The position numbers and the translations under genes were made by a program. Positions 1 through 7,012 of a DNA stretch of 27,411 nucleotides are shown one piece after another. The number at the start of each line of letters is the position of its first letter. The first letter of the stretch is position 1. The notes beneath the pieces were generated by a model. The model was not told the origin of the DNA. It did not search any database and saw only the letters and a program-made list of their open reading frames with translations. Location: NCBI GenBank assembly GCA_013696015.1, contig JACCZI010000303.1, positions 1 through 27,411 on the forward strand, written 5' to 3'. The DNA is from Nocardioidaceae bacterium. GTDB taxonomy: Bacteria; Actinomycetota; Actinomycetes; Propionibacteriales; Nocardioidaceae.

Positions 1-442
1 CGCGAACCGCTGCTCGCGCCGGCATCACATGCGACACGCGTCCGCGGGTGACAGCCTGGCCACTCGGCCCGGTCCCCGACGACGTCACTCCCGCCGCGGC
101 CCAGTCCTCAGGGGAGCATGGCGTTCCAGGTTCCACACACCGTCCGCGTCATGCCATACACCGAGTGTTGTCGACCGACTACGTTGTGCAGTAGAGCGTC
201 AGGCCGCGCAGATATTTAATACGAATCGCGCCCACTTCAGACACGCAGTGTTACGGAGCCAGCGACGAGAGTCACACGGTCGAGAATTGTCCACGAAAAT
301 CTTCCCGAAACAACCTCGCAGCGACTAGCCAAGCCCCCCGTAACGATGGCATATTCTGACTCACGCGAATCTCGGGTCGCACTTGTCACATCCATACCGG
401 CCGCACCTTCGGACTGCGGTCTCTCGACAAGAGGCAGCCGAC
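1..442. other. Region without a supportable gene, upstream of the repeat peptide
   Basis: I see no convincing gene here. One frame is open from the left edge to a stop at 49-51 (16 codons ending VRG) and could be the tail of a plus-strand gene entering from the left, but it is too short to judge. The 99-codon open frame at 29-328 has no family-like sequence. An AT-rich island (about 211-225, ATATTTAATACGAAT) stands out against the GC-rich background and may belong to a promoter for the downstream peptide gene, but I cannot place a -35/-10 pair with acceptable spacing. Confidence 0.5.
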
Positions 443-670
443 ATGTCGCAAAACAACCCTCGCTCGATCACTGTCAGCAACCCTGACGTCTTCACGTACG
501 AGTGGGCGCTGGCCGGGGACGTCTCCCACTGGGACGTCTCCCACTGGGACGTCTCCCACTGGGACGTCTCCCACTGGGACGTCTCCCACTGGGACGTCTC
601 CCACTGGGACACCTACGAGTGGGCCGAGGCGGGCGAGGTCTCCCACTGGGATTTGGTCTCCGCAGCTTGA
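443..670 (+). CDS. Small VSHWD-repeat peptide of unknown function
   Basis: I do not recognise this 75-residue protein. The ATG at 443 is chosen because GAGG at 431-434 lies 8 nt upstream; an in-frame ATG at 383 has no such site. Residues 1-18 form a polar leader. Then comes TYEWALAGD, six uninterrupted VSHWD pentapeptides (residues 27-56), TYEWAEAGE, a seventh VSHWD (66-70) and a short tail LVSAA. So one module, TYEWA-x-AG-[DE]-VSHWD, occurs twice, and its pentapeptide is expanded inside the first copy. There is no signal peptide, membrane segment or cysteine. Trp, His and Asp recur at fixed spacing. A leader followed by repeated aromatic cores resembles multi-core peptide precursors, but no modifying enzyme is visible in the window. 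The gene for the GGDEF-EAL protein begins 29-74 nt downstream on the same strand, so co-transcription is likely. Other possibilities are a metal- or nucleotide-binding peptide, or a leader peptide. Confidence 0.6.
   Translation: MSQNNPRSITVSNPDVFTYEWALAGDVSHWDVSHWDVSHWDVSHWDVSHWDVSHWDTYEWAEAGEVSHWDLVSAA
521..610 (+). repeat. Six perfect tandem copies of a 15-bp unit (VSHWD codons)
   Basis: GTCTCCCACTGGGAC is repeated exactly at 521, 536, 551, 566, 581 and 596; a diverged seventh copy (last base T) lies at 638-652. The identity is at nucleotide level, including third codon positions, so the array is recent or homogenised. Fifteen is a multiple of three, so copy-number change keeps the frame. 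Each junction contains GGGA-CGTC-TCCC, which could form small hairpins in RNA. Confidence 0.97.
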
Positions 671-699
671 TGGAATTGGGCCTTTCCCTGTCTTGATAG

Positions 700-3435
700 G
701 TGCCAATACGGCATGATCGAGGGACTCAATTCGGAGGCCCAACGATCAACGCAGACACCCGCCCGAACATCGCAGCCGTCAGCCTGGTGGTTCTTGCCGC
801 CGGGTTGACGGTTGCGTGTGTCGTAGTAGCGGCAATCTCGCCAGCTGAGATTCCGTTGCCCCGAGCAACGGTGGCTGCTATTGCCGCCTTGGTGGTTTTC
901 GCCCACACCGTGCCGCGGCGTCTCATGGCCGCCGGCAGGTCCGTGGAGTCCATCACCCTTGACGAGGTCCTTCTGGTCCCGGTGATGCTGGCACTCACGC
1001 CTGCGCAGCTGATGGCCACCTGCTTCGTGGCCTCACTGGCGGGCAGCGTGGTGGTCCGCCGACCTCTCGTCAAGGCAGCCTTCAACGCTGGACAGTTCCT
1101 CACCGCACTAGGCATAGGATACGTCGTTTACCGACTGGTGGCGGGCGGGATGAGCGACGTCCTCACACTCCGGACAGTCGTCGCCGCCATCGCCGGGACC
1201 GTGATCGTCCCGGCCATCTCCCGGCTGCTCGTCACATCGATGATCGCCCTGAACAGTGGCCAGCCATGGCTGGCCATGATCCGCACGCCCTGGCCGCATG
1301 TAGCGGCCTGGTTCGGTGCTGCGGTGCTCGGCGCGAGCGCAGCCATCATGACGTTCTCGTACTCGTGGGGCTTCGTGCCGGCGCTCTCACTGGTGGCCTT
1401 CGTTCACAGGGCATACAACGCACAACTGCATGAGTCGGTTGCTCGCGTCCAAGCCGAGAGACTGCAACACGCCACTGCGAACCTGCGCGCGCCACATGAT
1501 CGTGCCGCGATCGAAGACCTGCTGACAAGGTCAGCCCCCGACCTGGTCGGTGGCCGGTCGGCCAGGCTGCTCGACGAGCAGGACTCAATGCCTGACGGCG
1601 CTCTCGCCGCCCCGATGCCATCGGGCCACCGGTTGATCGTCGAGGGACGGATTGGACCTGGCACGTGGAGCCCGCAAGAGTACGAGACCTTGGTCTCGTT
1701 GGCCGGCGTCGCCGACGACGCACTTCGCGGTGCCGAACTCATCAGCCAGCTTCGGACGATCACTGATGCACAGACCGAAGTGGTTGTGGCCTTCGACGGC
1801 GACGGGCGGGTCACGTTCGCAAACCCGGCAGCCACCCGGATGTTGGGCACCAAGGCAGACAGTGAGCTGATCGGTTCGCACATCAACGACACCTGCCCGA
1901 TGCGGGTAGACAGCGAACTACTGGACCCATTGCAGATGGTCAAGAACGGCACTCTCGTTCAAGACGGAGACGCGGCCCTCTACGACCACCGCGGGAACCG
2001 CATCGAGGTCGCGTACTCCCTGAACCCGCTGACCACGGTCGACCCTGAACAGGGTGGGGCGGTCATGGTGATCCGAGACGTGAGTGAGCGACGCGCTTTC
2101 CAAGAGGCGCTGACCTACCGTGCCCTGCACGACGAGCTGACCGGGCTGCCGAACCGGCGACTGTTCATGGACCGGTTGGATGACGTCCTGGCCAGCAGCG
2201 CCCAAAGCGGCGGTCACCATGCGGTCATTTTCGTGGACCTCGACCGGTTCAAGCTGGTCAACGACTCCTTCGGCCATCTGGTCGGTGACCAGCTGCTGAT
2301 CCAGATGAGCGACCGCCTGCAGCGCCTTGGTCACGCCTCGGACACGATGGCCCGACTCGCAGGTGACGAGTTCGTCGTGCTGGCCGAAGACGTCCACGGC
2401 GAGCGAAACCTGCTCGACCTCTGCGAACTGATGTCGAGCAACCTTCGCGAGCCATACGTGATCGCCGGGCACACCGTGTTGGCGACCGTGTCGATCGGCG
2501 TGGCCATCACCTCGCCGGGCGACTCACGCGAGGACGCGATGCTGGGGGCCGACGCTGCTGCATACGCCGCCAAGTCAGCGGGACGCAACTGCATTCGCTT
2601 CGCGACCCAAGCCCTGGTCGACGCCTCACGCGCCCGACTAGAGATGGAGGGGCGGCTGCGTGACGCGCTGGAGAAGCAACACCTGAGTCTCCGCTACCAG
2701 CCGATCGTAGACACCAAGACCCGAGAGCTCGCGGGCCTGGAAGCGTTGGTTCGGTGGGACACGCCGGATGGCGAGATCGTGCCACCGAACGAGTTCATCG
2801 CGCTGGCCGAGGACACCGGGCTCATCGTGTTCCTCGGACGGTGGGTGCTCGAGGAGGCCTGCCGCGTCACTCAGCGATGGAACCTGATGCATCCAGATCG
2901 GCCACCGATCGTCGTGTCGGTCAACCTGTCGGCGTTGCAGCTGGCGCAGCCGCGTCTCTCGCAGGAGGTGCTCGACGTCCTCAACCGTACGTCGCTACCC
3001 GCTGAACACCTGTGCCTCGAGATCACCGAAACCGCTGTCTTGACCGACACCGCGTCCCACGTACAGACGCTGCTCGAGCTGCGGGACATAGGTGTGAAGA
3101 TCGCCGTTGACGACTTCGGAACCGGCTACTCGTCGCTTGCGTACCTTCGGACGCTTCCGGTGGACGTGATCAAGCTGGACTCCGCGTTCATCGCGGGGCT
3201 CGGCGAAGACATGGTCGACACACAGATCGTCGCGGCGGTCCTTCGGTTGTGTAAGGCACTGGGCCGGCAGGTCGTCGCCGAGGGAGTCGAGACCGAGCTC
3301 CAGTGGCGCACGCTGACCCGCATGGGATGTCCCCTCATGCAGGGGTTCCTCATCGCTCCGCCGATGCTGGAGGGCGAGTTCGAGCGCTTCTGGGACTCAC
3401 TGCACCGACCGGGGTTGCGCGCGGTTGACGGCTGA
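700..3435 (+). CDS. Membrane-bound PAS-GGDEF-EAL cyclic-di-GMP signalling protein
   Basis: This is a predicted bifunctional c-di-GMP enzyme of 911 residues, counted from GTG at 700. Residues about 24-232 hold five or six hydrophobic segments. A PAS-like domain follows (about 352-465, with TEVVVAFDGDGRVTFANPAA), then GGDEF (about 468-635) and EAL (about 655-895). The cyclase signature is AGDEF at 554-558, with the metal-site FVDLDRFKLVND around 511-522. The inhibitory RxxD site reads HASD (545-548), so its Arg is missing. The EAL domain keeps EALVRW (681-686), DDFGTGYSS (804-812), KLD (825-827) and EGVET (861-865), so phosphodiesterase activity is expected; the cyclase may also be active but without product inhibition. 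The GTG at 700 has no good ribosome site, whereas GGAGG at 733-737 sits 7 nt before an in-frame ATC at 745. N-terminal codons are unusually A/T-ending for this genome. Confidence 0.93.
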   Translation: MPIRHDRGTQFGGPTINADTRPNIAAVSLVVLAAGLTVACVVVAAISPAEIPLPRATVAAIAALVVFAHTVPRRLMAAGRSVESITLDEVLLVPVMLALTPAQLMATCFVASLAGSVVVRRPLVKAAFNAGQFLTALGIGYVVYRLVAGGMSDVLTLRTVVAAIAGTVIVPAISRLLVTSMIALNSGQPWLAMIRTPWPHVAAWFGAAVLGASAAIMTFSYSWGFVPALSLVAFVHRAYNAQLHESVARVQAERLQHATANLRAPHDRAAIEDLLTRSAPDLVGGRSARLLDEQDSMPDGALAAPMPSGHRLIVEGRIGPGTWSPQEYETLVSLAGVADDALRGAELISQLRTITDAQTEVVVAFDGDGRVTFANPAATRMLGTKADSELIGSHINDTCPMRVDSELLDPLQMVKNGTLVQDGDAALYDHRGNRIEVAYSLNPLTTVDPEQGGAVMVIRDVSERRAFQEALTYRALHDELTGLPNRRLFMDRLDDVLASSAQSGGHHAVIFVDLDRFKLVNDSFGHLVGDQLLIQMSDRLQRLGHASDTMARLAGDEFVVLAEDVHGERNLLDLCELMSSNLREPYVIAGHTVLATVSIGVAITSPGDSREDAMLGADAAAYAAKSAGRNCIRFATQALVDASRARLEMEGRLRDALEKQHLSLRYQPIVDTKTRELAGLEALVRWDTPDGEIVPPNEFIALAEDTGLIVFLGRWVLEEACRVTQRWNLMHPDRPPIVVSVNLSALQLAQPRLSQEVLDVLNRTSLPAEHLCLEITETAVLTDTASHVQTLLELRDIGVKIAVDDFGTGYSSLAYLRTLPVDVIKLDSAFIAGLGEDMVDTQIVAAVLRLCKALGRQVVAEGVETELQWRTLTRMGCPLMQGFLIAPPMLEGEFERFWDSLHRPGLRAVDG

Positions 3436-3479
3436 GCAACACACTCGGCGGCCAGGACTGACAGCCGATCTGCCACGGA

Positions 3480-3752
3480 TCAGCGATTGACCAACCGGCG
3501 CACGACCACGAGAAGCACCAGCGTCCCGAGCGCCGCGCCGGCCACCGGAGCGATCGCCTCGAACCGTGGCGATCCGTCGTCGTTGACGAAACGGGCCTTG
3601 ACCTCCTCCAGCTTTCGCCTCGCAGCGTTCTTGGGGTTGGCGCGTTCCACGATCTCGTCGATCGCCACAGCGAGGCGGTCTCGGGTCGCCTCGATGTCGC
3701 GCACGATGGCGTCGGGGTCCTGGTTTGGGTCGAGCTCGGAGCCGCGGGCCAC
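3480..3752 (-). CDS. DUF3618 family protein
   Basis: This small protein matches the actinobacterial DUF3618 family: the N-terminal DPDAIVRDIEATRDRLAVAIDEI followed by ANPKNAARRKLEEVK is typical, and a single hydrophobic helix (VAGAALGTLVLLVVV) lies near the C-terminus, suggesting a membrane-anchored protein with a cytosolic helical part. No biochemical role is established for the family. I choose the GTG at 3752 (90 residues, VARGSELDP) because GAGGAGG lies 5 nt upstream on the minus strand; an in-frame TTG at 3782 would add ten residues but lacks a ribosome site. The gene ends 44 nt from the GGDEF-EAL gene, tail to tail. No partner gene is adjacent. Confidence 0.85.
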   Translation of the reverse strand: MARGSELDPNQDPDAIVRDIEATRDRLAVAIDEIVERANPKNAARRKLEEVKARFVNDDGSPRFEAIAPVAGAALGTLVLLVVVRRLVNR

Positions 3753-3926
3753 GACGACCTCCTCGTTGTGCTTGCCGAACAAAGGGATACGTCACCACCA
3801 ACGGCGGCGTACGGCCGACACGTTACCGCGCCGCGGCGGATCGGCGTCGTGCGAGGGACCCACGCCCAGGTTTCGAACGCCGCAGGTCCGCCGGGCTGGC
3901 GCTCCGCGCCTAAACTGCGTGGGACA

Positions 3927-4007
3927 GCCAGAGTGGTGGAACGGTAGACACGCGGCATTTAGGATGCCGTGCCCACGGGCGTGGGGGTTCGACTCCCCCC
4001 TCTGGCA
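3927..4007 (+). tRNA. tRNA-Leu (UAG anticodon)
   Basis: The acceptor stem GCCAGAG pairs with CTCTGGC (4000-4006), with discriminator A at 4007. The anticodon stem CGGCA/TGCCG encloses TTTAGGA, giving anticodon TAG for CTA leucine codons. The extra arm GCCC-ACG-GGC identifies a class II tRNA, and the T arm is GGGGG-TTCGACT-CCCCC. CCA is not encoded (ACGCC follows), as is common in actinobacteria. A -10-like TAAACT at 3911-3916 precedes it. The tRNA lies between DUF3618 and rdgB, both on the opposite strand. Confidence 0.97.
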
Positions 4008-4067
4008 CGCCCACAACTCCTGGCGGCACGCCTCCACCGTCTCAGGGTGGTGCCCCGGGGGTTGGGG

Positions 4068-4676
4068 TCAGCGGGCTCGGAGGGCCGTGGCGACGGCGGG
4101 GACAATGTCGCGCAGGGCGCGGCCGCGGTGGCTGACGCGGTCCTTCTCGCCAGCGGGCAGCTCGGCGTTGCTGACGGCCTGGCCATCGGCGATGAACAGC
4201 GGGTCGTAGCCGAAGCCACCCTGCCCGCGCGGTTCGGGCAGGATCCTGCCCCGCATCACACCGATCTCGATGATCTCCTCGCCGTCGGGCTGGACGAACG
4301 CGACCGCGCAGCGGAACTCCGCATGGCGCCTCTCGCCCGAAAGATCGGTGAGCTGCGCCAGCAGCAGCTGGTTGTTGCGCTCGTCGTCACGGGGCGCCCC
4401 GGACCACCGGGCGGACAGCACCCCGGGCATGCCGTTGAGTATGTCGACACAGATCCCGGAGTCGTCGGCAAGGGTCGGCAAACCGGTGGCGGCCGCGGCG
4501 GCACGCGCCTTGATCAACGCGTTCCCCTCGAACGTCGCCTCGATCTCAGGCGGTTCCTCAAAGGGTTCCACGTCGTCCAGCCCCAGCACATCGATGCCGG
4601 GGATCTCCGCTGCGAGGATTCGCCGCAGCTCAGCCAGCTTCTTGGTGTTGCGGGTGGCGATGACGATGCGCCTCAT
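4068..4676 (-). CDS. rdgB: Non-canonical purine NTP pyrophosphatase (RdgB/HAM1)
   Basis: The protein (202 residues, about the family's usual length) hydrolyses ITP, dITP and XTP to monophosphates and so keeps deaminated purines out of nucleic acids. Visible signatures are the N-terminal substrate loop ATRNTKKLAEL (7-17), TFEGNALIKA (48-57), LADDSGI with the catalytic acidic pair (69-75), FGYDPLF in the C-terminal half and SHRGRAL near the end. The start overlaps the rph stop by four bases (ATGA on the minus strand), so translation is probably coupled to rph. The rph-rdgB pair is a standard actinobacterial arrangement (Rv1340-Rv1341 in M. tuberculosis). It is the last gene of the minus-strand run, ending about 60 nt from the tRNA. 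Confidence 0.97.
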   Translation of the reverse strand: MRRIVIATRNTKKLAELRRILAAEIPGIDVLGLDDVEPFEEPPEIEATFEGNALIKARAAAAATGLPTLADDSGICVDILNGMPGVLSARWSGAPRDDERNNQLLLAQLTDLSGERRHAEFRCAVAFVQPDGEEIIEIGVMRGRILPEPRGQGGFGYDPLFIADGQAVSNAELPAGEKDRVSHRGRALRDIVPAVATALRAR

Positions 4677-5389
4677 CCCAGGGCCTCTGCCTGCCGCCGG
4701 CTGAGCTCGGCGCAGCCCCGCTCCGCCAGCTGCAGCAGTGCGTCGAGCTCGGCCCGGTCGAACGGGACACCCTCCGCCGTACCTTGCAGCTCGACGAAGC
4801 GCCCGTCACCGGTCATCACGACGTTCATGTCCGTGCCGGCACGCACGTCCTCGTCATAGGCCAGGTCGAGCATCGGCACCCCGTCGACGACGCCCACCGA
4901 AACGGCCGCGACCGACTGCACCAGTGGCTCCCCCGCCAACGCCTTCTCAACGCGCAGGTGCGCCACCGCATCGGCAAGGGCCACGTATGCGCCGGTGATC
5001 GCCGCCGTCCGCGTGCCGCCGTCCGCCTGCAGCACGTCGCAGTCGAGCACGATCGTGTTCTCCCCGAGGGACTTGTAGTCCACGGCGGCGCGAAGCGCTC
5101 GGCCGACCAACCGGGAGATCTCGTGGGTACGGCCGCCGAGCCGGCCCTTCACGGACTCGCGATCGGAGCGGGTGTGCGTCGCGCGAGGCAGCATGGCGTA
5201 CTCCGCGGTGATCCAACCCAGGCCCGAGTCACGGCGCCAGCGCGGCACCCCACGAGTGACGCTGGCCGCGCACAGCACCCGGGTCCGGCCGAACTCGACG
5301 AGCACCGACCCCTCGGCGTGGTCGAGCCAGTCGCGGGTGATCCGTACGGGGCGCAGCTGGTCGGTCGATCGCCCGTCGACACGCGTCAT
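4673..5389 (-). CDS. rph: Ribonuclease PH
   Basis: RNase PH is a phosphorolytic 3'-5' exoribonuclease that trims tRNA precursors, releasing nucleoside diphosphates, and normally forms a hexameric ring. The 238-residue reading from MTRVDGRSTDQLRPVRI matches the family start; an in-frame ATG twelve bases upstream (5401) would add only MVAI. Recognisable segments are EGSVLVEFGRTRVLC (26-40), the phosphate/RNA-binding region KGRLGGRTHEISRLVGRALR (81-100), LDCDVLQADGGTRTAAITGA and the C-terminal GTAEGVPFDR. The ribosome site is weak. The gene lies 49 nt downstream of the MBL-fold gene and overlaps rdgB by four bases, so it sits inside the murI-to-rdgB transcription unit. Confidence 0.97.
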   Translation of the reverse strand: MTRVDGRSTDQLRPVRITRDWLDHAEGSVLVEFGRTRVLCAASVTRGVPRWRRDSGLGWITAEYAMLPRATHTRSDRESVKGRLGGRTHEISRLVGRALRAAVDYKSLGENTIVLDCDVLQADGGTRTAAITGAYVALADAVAHLRVEKALAGEPLVQSVAAVSVGVVDGVPMLDLAYDEDVRAGTDMNVVMTGDGRFVELQGTAEGVPFDRAELDALLQLAERGCAELSRRQAEALG

Positions 5390-5438
5390 GATCGCGACCA
5401 TACCGACCACGTCGCGCCGACGGACGCCTCCGGTGCGC

Positions 5439-6200
5439 TCAGATGTCGTACGACGCTCCCGCCTCCACCAGCTCCACCGGTCCGTCAAAGGAGGACTCGG
5501 CCTCACCGAGCACCCTGCCAGGGTCGGTCCACGGCGGCAGGTGCGTGAGCAGCAAGCGACCCACGCCCGCGCGGGAGGCGTGCGCGCCGGCCTCCCGGCC
5601 GGTGAGATGCAGGTCAGCTGGTTTGTCCGGTGCCTCTGTGAGCGATGCCTCGGCCAGCAGCACGTCCGCGCCGCGCGCCGATGAGACCAGGCCCTCGCAC
5701 GGCCCGGTGTCGCCGGAGTACGTCAGGACCCGACCCTGCGAGCTCACCCGCATGGCGAACGACTCGACGGGATGGGCCATCCGTGTGAGCGCGACCTCGA
5801 ACGGGCCGATTCGCACCGCATCGCCGTCGCGCCACTCACGGAAATCGAACACCTCCGTCATCCCCGGCCGCTCGGGCAGGTCGTACGCGCGCGCCATCCG
5901 AGCGGCCGTCCCGGGCGGGCCGTACACAGCGAGGCGAGGGTACGGCGCGGCCGGATCGTACTTGCGCTGCACGTACATCGCCGTCAGATCTAGGCAGTGG
6001 TCGGCGTGCAGGTGGCTCAGCGCCACGGCGCCGACCTGCGTCGGGGCGATGTAGCGCTGAAGATGGCCGAAGGAGCCGCTGCCCAGGTCGAGCAGCAGGC
6101 GGAAGATGTCCCCCTCGTACGGCGCCTCCAGCAGATAGCAGCTGGCCGGTGAACGGGGGCCGGGAACGGAGCCGGAGCATCCCACAACGGTCAGCCTCAT
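5439..6200 (-). CDS. MBL-fold hydrolase, probable cyclic nucleotide phosphodiesterase (Rv1339-like)
   Basis: The protein (253 residues) has the metallo-beta-lactamase fold of the RNase Z/phosphodiesterase branch: MRLTVVGCSGSVPGP at the N-terminus, the zinc motif HLHADH (63-68), then YSGDTGPCEGL and LLAEAS. It belongs, by sequence style and position between murI and rph, to the family of M. tuberculosis Rv1339, which has been reported as an atypical class II cAMP phosphodiesterase. Assigning that activity here is inference; a nuclease role is the main alternative. Its ATG overlaps the murI stop by four bases, so the two are translationally coupled. It is predicted to be cytosolic, with no signal peptide. 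Confidence 0.9.
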   Translation of the reverse strand: MRLTVVGCSGSVPGPRSPASCYLLEAPYEGDIFRLLLDLGSGSFGHLQRYIAPTQVGAVALSHLHADHCLDLTAMYVQRKYDPAAPYPRLAVYGPPGTAARMARAYDLPERPGMTEVFDFREWRDGDAVRIGPFEVALTRMAHPVESFAMRVSSQGRVLTYSGDTGPCEGLVSSARGADVLLAEASLTEAPDKPADLHLTGREAGAHASRAGVGRLLLTHLPPWTDPGRVLGEAESSFDGPVELVEAGASYDI

Positions 6201-7003
6201 GCGCCCACCCAGGCGAACTGGTCGACGGCGTCGAGCTCCGGGCCGAGGAAGCGGCGTCCGAGAACGCGGAACTCCTGCGGTTGGCCGGTGGTGAGGAAAC
6301 GGTGGACCGGCGAGGGCAGCCCGGCTGGACGCTCCAGCCCTTCGCGCACAAGTAGCCGGTACACGTCCTTGGCGGTCTCGTCGGCGCTCGACACCAAGGT
6401 CACCCCGTCACCGAGGACGTAGGAGATGACACCGGTGAGCAGTGGGTAGTGGGTGCAGCCCAGCACGAGGGTGTCGATGCCCATCTCGGTCAACGGCGCC
6501 AGGTACTCGGTGGCGACACCGAGGAGCTCCGGGCCGCTGGTGACGCCCGCCTCGACGAACTCCACGAAACGCGGGCACGGCTGGGTGTGCAGGGTGATGT
6601 GCGGAGCAGCGGCGAAGGCGTCGTCGTACGCCTGCGACGCAGCGGTAGCCCGCGTGCAGATAACGCCGACATGACCGCTGCGGCTGGCCGCGACCGCGCG
6701 TCTCGTCGCCGGCAGGATCACCTCCACGACAGGTACCGGGTAGCGCTCCCGGGCGTCGCGCAGCACCGCCGCACTGGCCGAGTTGCAGGCGATGACCAGC
6801 ACCTTGACGCCGTGCGCGACGAGGTGGTCCAGGCACTCGAGGGCGTACTCGCGGACCTCGCCGATCGGCTTGGGTCCGTACGGCTGACGGGCGGTGTCAC
6901 CGAGGTAGAGGACGGGCTCGTCGGGCAGCTGGTCCAGCAGGGCGCGCGCCACAGTGAGGCCGCCGAAACCGGAGTCGAAGATGCCGATCGGAGCGTCCGC
7001 CAC
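6197..7003 (-). CDS. murI: Glutamate racemase
   Basis: MurI converts L-glutamate to D-glutamate for peptidoglycan. The 268-residue protein shows the full two-cysteine active site: GIFDSGFGGLTVARAL at 7-22 (Asp10-Ser11), VIACNSASAAVLRD with Cys73, and LVLGCTHYPLL with Cys183 followed by His185. Length and order match the family. The gene begins 9 nt after the end of the PRPP-synthetase-like gene and overlaps the MBL-fold gene by four bases, so it is in the middle of an operon running 8026 to 4068. The same order (murI-MBL-rph-rdgB) is Rv1338-Rv1341 in M. tuberculosis. Confidence 0.97.
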   Translation of the reverse strand: MADAPIGIFDSGFGGLTVARALLDQLPDEPVLYLGDTARQPYGPKPIGEVREYALECLDHLVAHGVKVLVIACNSASAAVLRDARERYPVPVVEVILPATRRAVAASRSGHVGVICTRATAASQAYDDAFAAAPHITLHTQPCPRFVEFVEAGVTSGPELLGVATEYLAPLTEMGIDTLVLGCTHYPLLTGVISYVLGDGVTLVSSADETAKDVYRLLVREGLERPAGLPSPVHRFLTTGQPQEFRVLGRRFLGPELDAVDQFAWVGA

Positions 7004-7012
7004 GAGGGGAGC

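Noticed and set aside
29..328. 99-codon open frame on the plus strand
   Set aside because: No recognisable motif, Arg/Ser-rich composition typical of a random frame in GC-rich DNA, and no ribosome site.
521..610. CRISPR-like direct repeats
   Set aside because: The units are contiguous with no spacers and encode an in-frame pentapeptide.
361..742. Long open frames on the minus strand and in other plus frames across the VSHWD array (repeats of SQWET, GDVPV, LPLGR)
   Set aside because: A 15-bp tandem repeat keeps every frame open. Only the frame starting at 443 has a good ribosome site and a sensible leader and tail.
3927..4007. tRNA-Leu as an attachment site for an integrated element
   Set aside because: No integrase and no duplicated tRNA 3' end are seen, and rdgB follows at its 3' side in normal order.
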